Positions 41,782-52,106 of a stretch of DNA of 64,000 nt are shown here, piece after piece. The stretch's first letter is position 1. Each line of letters begins with the position of its first letter. The DNA comes from Sycon ciliatum (lineage: Eukaryota > Porifera > Calcarea > Leucosolenida > Sycettidae). The stretch lies in the NCBI RefSeq assembly GCF_964019385.1, contig NC_088645.1, positions 43,848,173 through 43,912,172 of the forward strand. Direction: 5' to 3'. Made by a program: the position numbers and the translations under genes. Below the pieces are notes generated by a model, which did not search any database, was not told the DNA's origin, and worked only from the letters and a program-made list of their open reading frames with translations.

Positions 41782-41917
41782 ATTAAATATTGCGACAGAG
41801 CTTTCGGCCATATTTTCAATTCATTGCATTCCCAACTCATCACAACCACGCGCTCTTCAGCCGAACCATACAGACACCAGCAAGGACACTTCCGTTGAGA
41901 GATAATATTGCTCCACG

Positions 41918-41963
41918 CCTCTAGCCAGCTGTTTCGCTCCCTGTCAGAGCTCATCAGTAGAGG
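41918..41963 (-). ncRNA. Hammerhead ribozyme, damaged copy
   Basis: Equivalent to the ribozyme at 42761-42806 but with G in place of U16.1 (TGGC rather than TGTC before the cut), which breaks the A15.1-U16.1 pair. Likely slow or inactive. Confidence 0.8.
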
Positions 41964-42760
41964 ATAATAATGATGATAATGGAGGAATGATCATTCTTAT
42001 ACACCAGAAATGGCGCAAATGCGCGCTTTCCACATATATCAATGGCATATGCAAGCTGCTAAAATGGTAAAGTGTGAGAACAGCGATAAATAATCATAGT
42101 ACGCGCTCATTGGTGGAGAAACACACCACACAAGCGACGAAAATCTGACGCGGAATACTGATGCCAATGGAAAGTACATGTATGTTGTTTATTATTATGA
42201 TGTTGCAAAGTCCATGTATGCAGGCCAGGCGAGACTCACCGCCGAGATCCCCCAACGCGACAGGCTCGGTTGCCGTTCAGGATTCACACCGACCTGTCCG
42301 CCCGTCAACAGGATCGACAGGGGGAGGCCACACTGATGCCGATGTCGATGCACACCACGAAACTTGTAGTCGTGAGTGTGATACTAACAGGTCTAGTAGC
42401 AACCACTGACAAACGAGAGGCCAGCTGGGGCATTCACTCCAGTCAGGGATGCTTGGTCGACGCTTCGTGTCAGCAGCTCAGCTCAGTTTGATCAAAGATG
42501 TTGCAGATGTGTCTTGCTTTCCTCCTTCCTTCTTCACCGACTCGTCTTGTCACCTCTCCTTCTTGCTTCACCGACTCTTCGTGTCCACTCTGCTCTGCCA
42601 CTAACGGCGCATTAAAACTTCAGAACTAAATATTGCGACAGAGCTTTCGGCCATATTTTCAATTCATTGCATTCCCAACTCATCACAACCACGCGCTCTT
42701 CAGCCGAACCATACAGACACCAGCAAGGACACTTCCGTTGAGAGATAATATTGCTCCACG

Positions 42761-42806
42761 CCTCTAGACAGCTGTTTCGCTCCCTGTCAGAGCTCATCAG
42801 TAGAGG
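42761..42806 (-). ncRNA. Type I hammerhead ribozyme, intact core
   Basis: On the minus strand: stem I CCTCTA/TAGAGG (6 bp, perfect), CTGATGAG, stem II closed by GCTC/GAGC, GAAA, the self-complementary stem III ACAGCTGT, then C at the cleavage site. Every conserved core residue is present. The extremely short stem III suggests activity as a dimer, as shown for PLE-type hammerheads. Confidence 0.9.
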
Positions 42807-42842
42807 ATAATAATGATGACAATGGAGGAATCTCCTAGATTA

Positions 42843-44368
42843 CTAAAAAAAGAAAGAAAAGTAGTCACACTTCAGGACCACGACGTGCTTGTGACTACTT
42901 TCCCGCAGTGGAAGCGAAGTCAAGCACAACGAAAGTTTGTGGACGTCTGAGAAAGAACTCGATTCCCTTTGATTCGGCAGCACTAGCTCAAGAGCGACCC
43001 TCTCCTGAGGAGAGACTGCGGAGAGCCCAGGAACCTGCGGAGTCGCGAATGGAAGCCCAAACCACGAAAATGAAGGGTGGAAGGACTGAGTGTGAGAGCC
43101 AGATGGTCTTTAGTAGTACTTCAAGTAGTATCTGAGTTGAAGGAGAGAACAAGTGTGCTGGAGAAACGCTGCGAAGTCCTCAGGCCTGATGTGTACTAGC
43201 TACTGTTGAAGTCTCACTTGTTCCGATATCATCAGCCCTGACTCTGAGCAGCTGTATCTAGACTTGGACTTAGGCCAGAGACATAGCATTGTAAACCTCA
43301 CTGAAGCCATATGTATCCAATGCCTGGCTCTAGTGAGAAAGCAGTTTGGCGCAGGCTCGCAAACTATGATTGAATCAGGGAGTGGTGGAAAGTCACATTA
43401 TACCTCACCATGATTAGCTGGTAACGACGACGATGCGGATCCGGCTGGGTCTCATGGGAAAGTAACTTGCATACCTGTTTAGTTGCAACGAGGCAACAGT
43501 ACCCCATGTACTGAAGACATGATTGAACTACATTTTATCTCCTGGGAGAATGTGCAACAAATAATTCCAGAGTGTGTCTGATACACATCACAGTCTGCTG
43601 ACTGCTGAGTATGTTCATTATTGTGGACGTAACAGAACTGCGCTGTGAGGTACCGTCTGCGTTGGGCCTACAGTTGAACCACTACTCTTCTTACAAATTC
43701 CATACAACGGTGAAAGGATTTGTTGGAGCATCATCAAGCAGTGCATTCGCCTTCATCATACACTGGCTCCGTTGCCTACAGTAATTCACATTTTGACGGG
43801 GCGCGCTGGGACGATACGGAAGGAGCGTCGGGAACCATTGGAGTGCTCTTGATGCCGGTTAGCGGAGACGGATGTGAGTGTCAGGAACAGGAACGCAACC
43901 GCACTACTGTACAGATCAGGAAGCGATGGAAGAGTTGAATCTGTTCAGCCTTCCATGCCGTGTACAGGGACACAAGCGTAAAAATGGCTACATTTTGAAT
44001 GTGAACTGGCGATGACATTGTGTGGCGATGACATTGTGTGGCGACGAACACAACTGCAACTGTTCAAATTTCAGCATTTCGAACATTATGCTTCCCATGA
44101 TAACTCACCGAATGGCTCACATGACGGAGTTGGACATTACCAGGCTAGGATTATCATTTGCTGTATTTATGGATAGTCCTTGAGTTTTCAGATGAAGCGC
44201 TTTATCTTTTACCTGTCGTTCCTTTAGTATGGCAGAATGTCCATGGCTGCTTTCTTGTCTTCATAACAGACTGGTATAATCAGCATAATTCTGCTTTATT
44301 TCAGAAGAAATAAAACTTTCGTTTCGGAAAGGAAGCCCAGAAACGTCAACCGCCATGGACTGTGCTTT
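42843..44368. other. No gene recognised
   Basis: About 1.5 kb of unremarkable sequence; frames of up to 75 codons show no domain. Confidence 0.5.
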
Positions 44369-44845
44369 ATGAGGTTGCGTTTGGTTGGGCATTTTCAGAA
44401 TGTAAATGACAACCATTCTGGAATGGGAATGGGTAAGAATCACCTGACCAAACAACTGTGCCAGAATCAACTACAATTGTAGGAATCACTTGACATAACA
44501 ACTCCATGATTTCGTTGTGGAACGGCGGCTCTCTTCTTTTTTACCCGACTCTAGTTTCCTTGAGAGAGTCAAGGTACTTCTGAGTGCATGATTAAAGACA
44601 CTTGAACCTGATGCTACCTTGTTTGACTCGTGGCAACCATTATCATTTTTGATTCCGGAATGAGAATGCTCATTCCAGCATGTGAGGTGGAATGATCATT
44701 CCCCAAATAGAATCATTCTCAGCGATTCCCATTCTGGAATGGGACCAACCTAACGCACTTTTTTGACCAACCAAACGGGCGAGAATGATTCCGAGTGATT
44801 CCAAGTGATTCCCATTTGAGAATGTGACCAACCAAACGTAACCTG
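44369..44845. mobile_element. MITE with AGGTTRCGTTTGGTTGG ends
   Basis: The left end AGGTTGCGTTTGGTTGG (44370) and right end CCAACCAAACGTAACCT are inverted copies, with further inverted words (GAATGGGAATG, GAATCATTC) inside. Such ends are seen in hAT-type MITEs. The target duplication is not clear. Confidence 0.6.
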
Positions 44846-45182
44846 ACTCTCGTCCATCGACGTTAACCATCGCAATAACTGCTGCATGCATGTTGTGCTG
44901 TGCGAACCGTACAAAATGTTACAGCTCACCCACGCCTTCCCAACAGGCTCCTATATCCCGTACGGTTAGCGTTACATTGAATATGAACTAGGCTAGCACA
45001 GTTATCCTTCGTTCTTTTGATGGCGGCGGGTAGCATGGAACTTGACGTGTTTTTTTTTGTTTTTTTTTACTAGAGCCACGTAAACCCGTCATGTGTGAGC
45101 TATGAATAAGGGGAGTGGTGGCGTGGTCTGGGATGCTCTGTCGACCTTGGGTCTCGGCTTCATTACAACCAGGCGCGCCAAT

Positions 45183-45355
<173 letters not shown>

Positions 45356-45575
45356 TGTTCTTGGGATCCTCGCGCAACACTTGTTGTTCCCGGATGCCAT
45401 ATTATTGGGTGCATCGAGGCTGCTTCTATGCTCACTGTTGTTTAGCAAGCCTTTTTTTATAACTATTTCACCGAAGAATAAGGCAAGAGTATTTTGGGTT
45501 GGTTTGGACGCCTGGCTTCTCTTCACATAATATACAGTCATGTACTTCCACTAATCCTACAAGGGCACATGACTC

Positions 45576-46040
45576 ATGTCTCCGTCGTTGTCGTCATCGT
45601 CGTCGTCAGCGTCTTCCTCATCTCCCTCCTCCTCTTCATCAACATCAACAGCCATTGGAACGTCAAAGGGAGCATCATCGCAGCAGGCAGTGCCAGTAAC
45701 GGACGTGCCTTTGGTACTGACATCTACGTCGGCCTCGCCTGGATTGGCAATAGCGGCAAGGAATGTCAGGTCGGTTTCATTGTCACGTAATTCCAAAGTA
45801 TGTACTGGTTCTAGTAGCGGTGTTAGGGTGTATGAATCTTCTGTTGCCAACCATCTTGTTCAGAATATTTATTGCCGTTCTAGTTATGCTGATGAGTGCT
45901 TTTCTGTTTGGTCTCGTTCACGTAGTCAAAGGTATTTGCGTGTATTGGAGTCTATCTACATTTTTACCACCAAGCCGATTTTGTGTAGGCAGAAAAAGAA
46001 TTTGTTTACGTTGAAATTGTTTGTGAATTTAGATCAGTAG
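45576..46040 (+). pseudogene. PLE C-terminal fragment
   Basis: A serine-rich low-complexity start (TCG/TCC repeats) leads into VANHLVQNIYCRSSYADECF, VLESIYIFTTKP and LCRQKKNLFTLKLF, matching the end of the ORF at 39683-40534. The GIY-YIG core is missing. Confidence 0.7.
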
Positions 46041-46225
46041 TTCTCGTTTGTGGTTGCATGGTAACTTTCTAGTGGTGAATTTATCGCATCTGTTGTCACC
46101 TGATATCGTTGAATGGTGTAATGTTTCTTTCAGCTCTCATTTTATCGCGCTAGTTAGGGTCTAAATTATTACTTGCATTGTGCGTATATATTTTGAGTTA
46201 AGAGCTTTTGTTGATTTGCCAGTAA

Positions 46226-46259
46226 TCCTCTGATGAGATGGCGACGAAAACGTTTAGGA
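46226..46259 (+). ncRNA. Hammerhead-like motif in PLE 3' UTR
   Basis: Stem I TCCT/AGGA, CTGATGA, a short weak stem II, CGAAA, the palindromic stem III AACGTT and T at the cleavage site. Core conserved; stem II is the weak point. Confidence 0.6.
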
Positions 46260-46372
46260 ACAAGCTTCTTTATTTACATGAAAACAAGTTTTGCTTATGG
46301 TGTTTGTACTGAGTGCGCAGCTTACTCTATTTATTGCGTTGATTACATTTTTATCTCCACGGAAGCTTTTTA

Positions 46373-46404
<32 letters not shown>

Positions 46405-46506
46405 CGTTGGAGCAACCAACTTCATTATTATTATTATTATTATTATTGCAATGAAAAATATCAATTGTGCACTCATAACCATGTATAAACAATTAAAATG
46501 AAACAA

Positions 46507-46542
46507 TTCCAGAACGTTTTCGTGTGACCATCATCAGTGGAA
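46507..46542 (-). ncRNA. Hammerhead-like motif (left arm)
   Basis: Mirror copy of 46725-46760. Confidence 0.6.
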
Positions 46543-46724
46543 CATCGTCACATAGTAAGAATCACTAAAACAACCAGTTATATAGCTAGAGTAATATGAA
46601 AAGAAGCGTGAGAATGCAGCACGCGTTATGCATAACCGCTAGCTGTGCTGCATTCTCACGCTTCTTTTCATATTACTCTAGCTATATAACTGGTTGTTTT
46701 AGTGATTCTTACTATGTGACGATG

Positions 46725-46760
46725 TTCCACTGATGATGGTCACACGAAAACGTTCTGGAA
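46725..46760 (+). ncRNA. Hammerhead-like motif (right arm)
   Basis: Stem I TTCCA/TGGAA perfect, CTGATGA, a short stem II (TG/CA around GTCA plus an extra C), GAAA, the palindromic stem III AACGTT and C at the cleavage site. A core match with an atypically small stem II. Confidence 0.65.
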
Positions 46761-46857
46761 TTGTTTCATTTTAATTGTTTATACATGGTTATGAGTGCAC
46801 AATTGATATTTTTCATTGCTATTTTACGACTGTTGTCTCCTCGTCGGTTATTTAAAT

Positions 46858-46871
46858 TATTATTATTATTA

Positions 46872-46904
<33 letters not shown>

Positions 46905-47120
46905 GCAATTTCAAATTTGGACTTAACGGAGAATTTCAAAGTTTTTAGGAAATTAGAGGCCACATGCCACCTACTGCTCTTTTCTCTCCGAAACTCAACA
47001 CTTGCAAGCCAGATATGAAAGAAAGAAAAAATCATCAGTCACACCACCGGGACTCGAACCAGGGACCTTGCTATTCGCGAGCAATGCTCTAACCAACTGA
47101 GCTACAGTATGACTCTTATC
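46858..47120 (-). mobile_element. tRNA-derived SINE with (AAT)n tail
   Basis: On the minus strand: a tRNA-like head (47040-47111), a body of about 135 bp containing CTTTCATATCTGGCTTGCAA, then (AAT)n at 46858-46906. The body is repeated inverted at 47219-47323 with its own (ATT)n tail but no tRNA head. Confidence 0.8.
47040..47111 (-). tRNA. tRNA-like head of SINE
   Basis: Folds as a 72-nt cloverleaf: 7-bp acceptor stem (with wobbles), A box TAGCTCAGTTGG, D stem GCTC/GAGC, anticodon stem TTGCT/AGCAA and B box GGTTCGAGTCC. The anticodon loop CGCGAAT lacks U33, one T-stem pair is mismatched, and it continues into a SINE body, so it is not a functional tRNA gene. It should still work as a Pol III promoter. 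Confidence 0.8.
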
Positions 47121-47218
47121 CACAGTGATGGTAAATCTATCCTTCTTCGATCAATTCATATCTGGCTTGCATCATGCTGGCAACTCACACCAATCAAGAG
47201 GGCCCTCGGCCATTCGCT

Positions 47219-47346
47219 GTGTGACTGATGATTTTTTTCTTTCTTTCATATCTGGCTTGCAAGTGTTGAGTTTCGGAGAGAAAAGAGCAGTAGGTGGCAT
47301 GTGGCCTCTAATTTCCTAAAAATTATTATTATTATTATTATTATTA
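47219..47346 (+). mobile_element. 5'-truncated SINE, inverted relative to the first
   Basis: Same body as 46906-47046 in inverted orientation, ending in (ATT)n at 47322-47346. The pair forms arms of about 99 bp around the tRNA-like head. Confidence 0.75.
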
Positions 47347-47520
47347 GTGCAATTAGGAGTATAATCGATGCAGACATGGCCAGACAACAACAAGTTCATG
47401 GAATTTTTTAAAAGGATTTTTATGTTATTCAAAATCGATTTTCGTGTTCCGCTCATCAGTGAATAGTATCGGAACTGAGGGTACTGTGTACAAAAATAGA
47501 ACATTTTATAACAGCATAAT
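47318..47520 (-). mobile_element. PLE 3' end relic
   Basis: On the minus strand a hammerhead-like motif (47426-47466) is followed by about 100 nt and TAA repeats (shared tract 47322-47346), the layout of the other PLE 3' ends. Confidence 0.6.
47426..47466 (-). ncRNA. Hammerhead-like motif in PLE relic
   Basis: Stem I TATTCA/TGAATA (6 bp), CTGATGA, stem II G...C weak, GAAA, the palindromic stem III AATCGATT and T at the cleavage site. Confidence 0.6.
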
Positions 47521-48560
47521 TAATTAAAAGTGTGAACAACAAAGGAAGTGCTACAGCATTACATAATAGGTGTCAAACATAGTGCTAACGTATATAACTG
47601 AGTGCAGCCACAAAGCAAGAGGTGATACAGTGCAACATGACACAACATTTACATCTGATAACCAGCTACGAGAACAACTTTAGCGCGACTACATGCTTCT
47701 TTTGTTTACAAAGAACAGGATTATGCACACGAATACATACAGCTTCCAGAACCTTCAACTGCTTAACATAACTTGCACGGCACAAAACAGAAAAGTGAGA
47801 ATCATCAATCAACAGTCATCATTCACTGATGAGCGGAATGATGATACGTATTCGCATGCAACGACGCAAATCCACACAATTCAGTAGACACTTTTTCTAT
47901 CAAACGTTTTCTTTCCCTTCTCTTCAGGATAGTACAGGGAATGTTGGAAATTAGAAAAACACATAACTATATAGAGAATGAAAGAAAGAAAAAGTCAACA
48001 CTTCAACATAGGTGTTAAAAATGATTAAAGTGTTAAAAACTCAAAAACAAACAGCTGCAAGTGGTAGAGGACGTATCTGTTCACGGGGGAGACAGTTGAA
48101 TCCCAGGACATACCACCCTGGGGCCTCATAAATTACAACTCCGAGGAGATGGCAACTTTGTCTAATTGTTGTTTTATTTAGAACAAAGAGGAAGAAATGT
48201 TTCATGCGCATACGTATATCTGGTGAGGGAGCTGACGTCATGCAGCGAGGTCGCTACACAAGCTTTTCATGTGTGACCGCGGCCAAAGGTAATCACTAGA
48301 TCTAGAGTAGAACCCGGGTTAGGGATCCACCTAACTCTGCGCGGACATAGCTGGACTTAGTTGTACAGGGCTGGGCAAAAAGGTGATGGAAACGACTTTT
48401 GTGAGTAGATGGACCCCGGAAAAAATAGTTTGGAGCGAAAACAATTACAGCTTCCTCGGAAACCGACGGGGGACCCCCCCCCCCCCTTGGGCAGGAAAAA
48501 TCCCGGTATAAGGATCACCCCCACAATGTACATGCGAAGTTATCGGATTATCTGAAAGGA
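47521..48560. other. No gene recognised
   Basis: AT-rich intergenic sequence; a C-homopolymer occurs near 48475-48486. Confidence 0.5.
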
Positions 48561-48566
48561 AAGCGA

Positions 48567-49094
48567 ATGAAATTAAATCCGGCTAAAACGAAGTTCATAC
48601 TGCTCCACCGCAAGACCACCGATGTCCAGATGTCTGCTCGCTACTTGGGTATTGTACTTGACGAAAACTTGACTTTTGGCCCACAAGTAGACAACCTTGT
48701 AGGCTCTGTCAACTGGAAACCTGGTGCATACCGCTTATCCCGCCATCTTCTGCCATACCATGCTCGGCGTACCTTCTATTTAAGTGTCATTGAGTCAACC
48801 TTGGAGTATGCAAGCAGCGTTTACATCCATTCCCTTAGTTCTACGAACTATGATAAGTATGTCCGTTTGTTCAATAGATCCCTCAGAATAGTATTTGGTT
48901 TTGATAAGTTTACCAGTGCTTCACACATTCTTAGCCTTTACAGCCTTTATCATATTTCGCTTATCTTTATTCTCACGATGGCCGTATCCAATAAGAGAGA
49001 GACAGTACTATGTGTTATCAATCAGAGTGGGTGCAATAAACCGGGAGAAACAGTGGCTAGTGGCAGCCGTGGTTTGGGTGCTTCATTTAAATAA
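48567..49094 (+). pseudogene. LINE reverse transcriptase fragment
   Basis: MKLNPAKTKFILLHRKTTD, SARYLGIVLDENLTFGPQV and VIESTLEYASSVYIHSLSS, then RLFNRSLRIVFGFDKFTSA: the RT thumb and C-terminal region of a Jockey/Rex/CR1-type LINE (N..KT..L...YLGI.LD..LTF). The upstream catalytic part is absent. Confidence 0.75.
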
Positions 49095-49099
49095 AGACG

Positions 49100-49410
49100 A
49101 GGAGGGAAGTATATCCATTGCGAGGGCAGGTAGGCGATATACCTTGATTAAAATACTATACCTAGGCTGGTCCTCTTTCCAAGCCCTCCTAATGTCAATC
49201 AACACAACAGACATACGACGACCCCGAGGACGACCACGTCTGAGGTGGATCGACGTTGTCAAGAAAGACTTACAATGCATTAATCTGTCGCTTCTGGATG
49301 CTGTGCAATCTGCTTCTGATAGAGCTGCTTGGCTCGAAATTGTTAACAGATGCGTTGACCTCATGCAATGAGTGAAATGCGACCTGTCATTATTATTATT
49401 ATTATTATTA
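49100..49410 (+). pseudogene. 3' end of an RTE-like LINE
   Basis: Frame ending at 49371 with IRRPRGRPRLRWIDVVKKDL and ASDRAAWLEIVNRCVDLM corresponds to the C-terminus of the element at 7.8-10.4 kb. It is followed by (ATT)n at 49388-49410. Different family from the fragment just upstream. Confidence 0.75.
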
Positions 49411-49419
49411 GGCTGGGCT

Positions 49420-50000
49420 ACAGCGGGGGTTGGAGCATGGGCAAATAGATGATACTATGATCGGGGTAACTTCTCTTTTGAATGCATTTATTTCTCGGAG
49501 GGAGTAACAGTGTGGTGGCAGGTGGTTGTACTGAGTGCATGCTGAGTACAAGGGTGAACGTTGAAGGCGGGTGGAGTGGGTGGTGGGGAGGGCAAAGACT
49601 CGATGACGCCTCAATTCTCGGCTTGGTGGCTCAGTGATGTAGCCTGAGGTCGCAAGCTGGATGTGTAGTGGGGATCATTTGACAGCCATGGTGTGTGCAA
49701 AGAGTAGCTGATTGAGCTTCCTGCGGGATGAGAGGGTAGGCCAAGTGGCGTGGTGGAGTAACGAACTGTGTTGGCAAGGACTGAAGAGGGGGAGCCGGAG
49801 GCAGAGTTTTGCTGACCGCCGTTGGAGACGTTCGAGGGCATCTTGTTGCTGAACATTCATAGCTGACATAGCCAGAGAACCGTATTCGATAACGGGGCGT
49901 ATATACGTGGTGTACAGTGCTGACAGGGCGGTGGGTGAAAGACGTCCACGAATCTGTCTCAACAATTTGAACCTGCTCATTCTTTTGTTCCGGTGCATCC
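49420..50000 (-). pseudogene. LINE RT C-terminal fragment
   Basis: 49675-49998 reads RGRLSPTALSALYTTYIRPV, IEYGSLAMSAMN and ALERLQRRSAKLCLRLPLF, the typical post-RT region. After a frameshift 49408-49614 gives THSTRLQRSPLYSACTQYNH and INAFKREV, the usual end. Catalytic motifs absent. Confidence 0.75.
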
Positions 50001-50908
50001 ATAGCGGAACATGCAGCTCTTTGCTTCAAGAAATCTTTACCAGCCGCTGCTGTAGCTCTCCCACCACTGTCACTACGAGATCCCAGGTGTCTTTTTCTTT
50101 GGCATTACCCCCAGCACAGAGTACGGCTGGCTTTTCTCGGATTGGCTATCTCGCTGCTGACCAGTGGAACATGCCAGAGTGGAATATGCCAGAGTGGAAT
50201 ATGCCAGAGTGGAATATGCCAGAGTGGAATATGCCAGAGTGGAATATGCCAGAGTGGAATATGCCAGAGTGGGATATGCCAGAGTGGAATATGCTAGAGT
50301 GGAATATGCTAGAGTGGAATATGCCAGAGTGGAATATGCCAGAGTGGAATATGCCAGAGTGGAATATGCCAGAGTGGAATATGCCAGAGTGGAATATGCC
50401 AGAGTGGGATATGCCAGAGTGGAATATGCTAGAGTGGAATATGCTAGAGTGGAATATGCCAGAGTGGAATATGCCAGAGTGGAATATGCCAGAGTGGAAT
50501 ATGCCAGAGTGGAATATGCCAGAGTGGAATATGCTAGAGTGGAATATGCTAGAGTGGAATATGCTAGAGTGGAATATGCCAGAGTGGAATATGCCAGAGT
50601 GGAATATGCCAGAGTGGAATATGCCAGAGTGGAATATGCCAGAGTGGAATATGCTAGAGTGGAATATGCTAGAGTGGAATATGCCAGAGTGGAATATGCT
50701 AGAGTGGAGGAGGCTGTTGCCTTCCACTGTTCGTACTTGTACAGATTACCGCTCATTTATTCGCTCATGCGTAACCTCATGCATAACCTCATGCATAACC
50801 TCATGCATAACCTCACGCAGGAACGGACTGCGGCGAAAACCAGTGATAGCTGGCAGGCTGACGGGCGGAAACAGCATGACGAAGGATGGCGGCGGCAGGA
50901 GGGCGTAG
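49975..50908 (+). pseudogene. LINE RT C-terminus expanded by a minisatellite
   Basis: The frame reads LLILLFRCIHSGTCSSLLQE, TTRSQVSFSLALPPAQST, GFSRIGYLAADQWN, then about 36 pentapeptide repeats (MPEWN/MLEWN/MPEWD), then MLEWRRLLPSTVRTCTDYRS. Flanks and repeat share one frame, so the array evidently arose inside the WN-x-LP motif of a LINE C-terminus. A second short repeat (CTCATGCATAAC, four copies, 50764-50815) gives CITS repeats. Confidence 0.75.
50164..50708. repeat. 15-bp minisatellite, about 36 copies
   Basis: Unit CCAGAGTGGAATATG with point variants (CTAGAG, GGGATATG). Variants recur with a 135-bp spacing (GGGATATG at about 50271 and 50406), a nine-unit higher-order period. Open in all frames except stops at the ends. 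Confidence 0.97.
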
Positions 50909-51472
50909 TCCGCAGCAGCTCCAGGTGTGCCGAGGGCGGGTGGGCGGCGAGAGGCACCACAAATACCCAAATCCGGAAAGTCAAAATACGTAAAACTATA
51001 ACTAGTACTCCGCAAGCGCAGCATCGGAGGTCACCAATTTAGGCACCCAAGATGGTATTTGGTATTTGGTATTGATTTATTTTTATTAGACTGTTGCTTT
51101 CCTCTGGTGTCAAACCAGATGAAATAAAACAAATTGAAGCGGAAGGCGAGGAGTTTGTAGAGTGATTCTGGATATACATGTACGGGACCAAAAAGTAAGG
51201 AAGAGTTGTTGTTGTTGTTGTTGTTGTTTATTTTACTTCACCAAATGAACAGGCATAGATGCCTTCTCACCTGCCCATAGGACAGGTTCTCACAGAATGA
51301 TGAAGGGATGATATGCAAGGGAAAACAAGAAATGATAATAATATAAGACAGAAAGGACCAAAAGAAGAAAAGGAAAAAATTATATGAAGACAATTTCATG
51401 GGTCAAGAATACAAGTTGCGATTAAGACAAATTTGACGGAAATCTCCATGGGGTTTGGAGTGGATACACCAC
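50909..51472. other. No gene; possible gypsy LTR
   Basis: GTT repeat at 51209-51228. If the gypsy relic next to it is complete at its 3' end, the LTR would occupy part of 51100-51473 on the minus strand, starting after the purine run TTAGGGGGAGGTAC (minus). Confidence 0.35.
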
Positions 51473-51479
51473 AGTACCT

Positions 51480-52100
51480 CCCCCTAAAAGAATATCAAGG
51501 CAAGAGGAAAGAGAGGGCAAGAATGAGATTAGGAGTAGATGTAGAGAACAGGAGAGAGAACAGAAAGAAATGACCGGAGAACATGGCAAATATGGCAAGT
51601 GATCAATGCCAATGGACTCGCTTCACAACATGGACAGGGGCTGCAGTCGGCGGAGCAGAACTAGCAGGCACTGGCAGATGGGCGGGCTTTAAACGATCAA
51701 TCGATATGACCCAAGTGGTGCCACGGATATCAACGGAAAAGTACTTATTAGACCGCTGGGGAACAGGGAAGGGGCCGTCGTACGGTGGCTCCAGAGAACG
51801 ACGTTTCTCATTCCGGACGAAGACGTGAGTACAGGTCTGGAGGTCAGGAGACAAGTGAACGGGTGTAGCTGCAGGACGAGAGGCACTAGGTTGAAGGGTG
51901 TGAACAAACTCTCGGAGTCGGGACAAGTAGCTGGCAGGGTCGGGTGTAACCTCCGGCGTGGCGCGGTAGAAATCCTGCGGCAAACGGAGAGAGTTGCCAT
52001 AAACAAGGTCTGCCGGAGAACAACCCAAATCAGCCTTCTCAGTCGACCGGAGGCCAAGCAAGACCACAGCAAGATTCTCAGACCAAGGTTACAGGGCCTG
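51480..52100 (-). pseudogene. Gypsy-like integrase C-terminal relic
   Basis: 51603-52067 reads VLLGLRSTEKADLGCSPADL, VYGNSLRLPQDFY, THVFVRNEKRRSLEPPYDG, PFPV and ISIDRLKPAHLP. This is the family pattern after the integrase catalytic core (LGLR...K.D...SPAE.V.G..L.LP; HVFVR...L.PPYDGP; S.DRLKPA). It belongs to a different gypsy clade from the chromovirus, with no chromodomain. The rest of the element is missing. Confidence 0.8.
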
Positions 52101-52106
52101 CTCTAG

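Larger units (their letters stand above)
41786..42830 (-). mobile_element. Retrozyme-like element with terminal direct repeats
   Basis: Two direct repeats of 202 bp (41786-41987 and 42629-42830), offset by 843 bp and nearly identical, flank a 641-bp unique region without coding capacity. Each repeat holds a hammerhead ribozyme on the minus strand, so a minus-strand transcript would be cut in both repeats into an 843-nt monomer with ends suited to ligation. This is the structure of retrozymes, non-autonomous elements that move through circular RNA. The 13-bp target duplication marks a complete insertion. The unique region has AT-rich trinucleotide tracts near 41964-41985 but nothing recognisable otherwise. 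Confidence 0.85.
41773..42842. repeat. 13-bp target-site duplication of the insertion
   Basis: ATCTCCTAGATTA occurs at 41773-41785 and again at 42830-42842, exactly bordering the retrozyme-like element (the terminal A is shared with the repeat end). A variable-length duplication of this size fits target-primed insertion by a LINE- or PLE-type reverse transcriptase. Confidence 0.85.
45560..46447 (+). mobile_element. Penelope-like element, 3' end with (ATT)n tail
   Basis: Contains the PLE C-terminal coding end, then a 3' UTR with a hammerhead-like motif and the block GTGTTTGTACTGAGTGCGCA that recurs in the inverted pair at 59127-59245, ending in (ATT)n (46371-46447, interrupted once). Confidence 0.75.
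46449..46819. repeat. Inverted pair of PLE 3' ends
   Basis: Arms 46449-46623 and 46646-46819 are near-perfect inverted copies around a short centre (TATGCATAACCGCTAGC). Both carry the PLE hammerhead-like motif. The right arm continues into (ATT)n at 46856-46906. Inverted partial duplication is common for PLEs. Confidence 0.85.

Noticed and set aside
47040-47111. Functional tRNA gene
   Set aside because: The cloverleaf has no U33, a T-stem mismatch and runs into a SINE body with an (AAT)n tail, so it is a SINE head.
50164-50708. CRISPR-like array
   Set aside because: Units are contiguous 15-bp repeats without spacers; it is a minisatellite.
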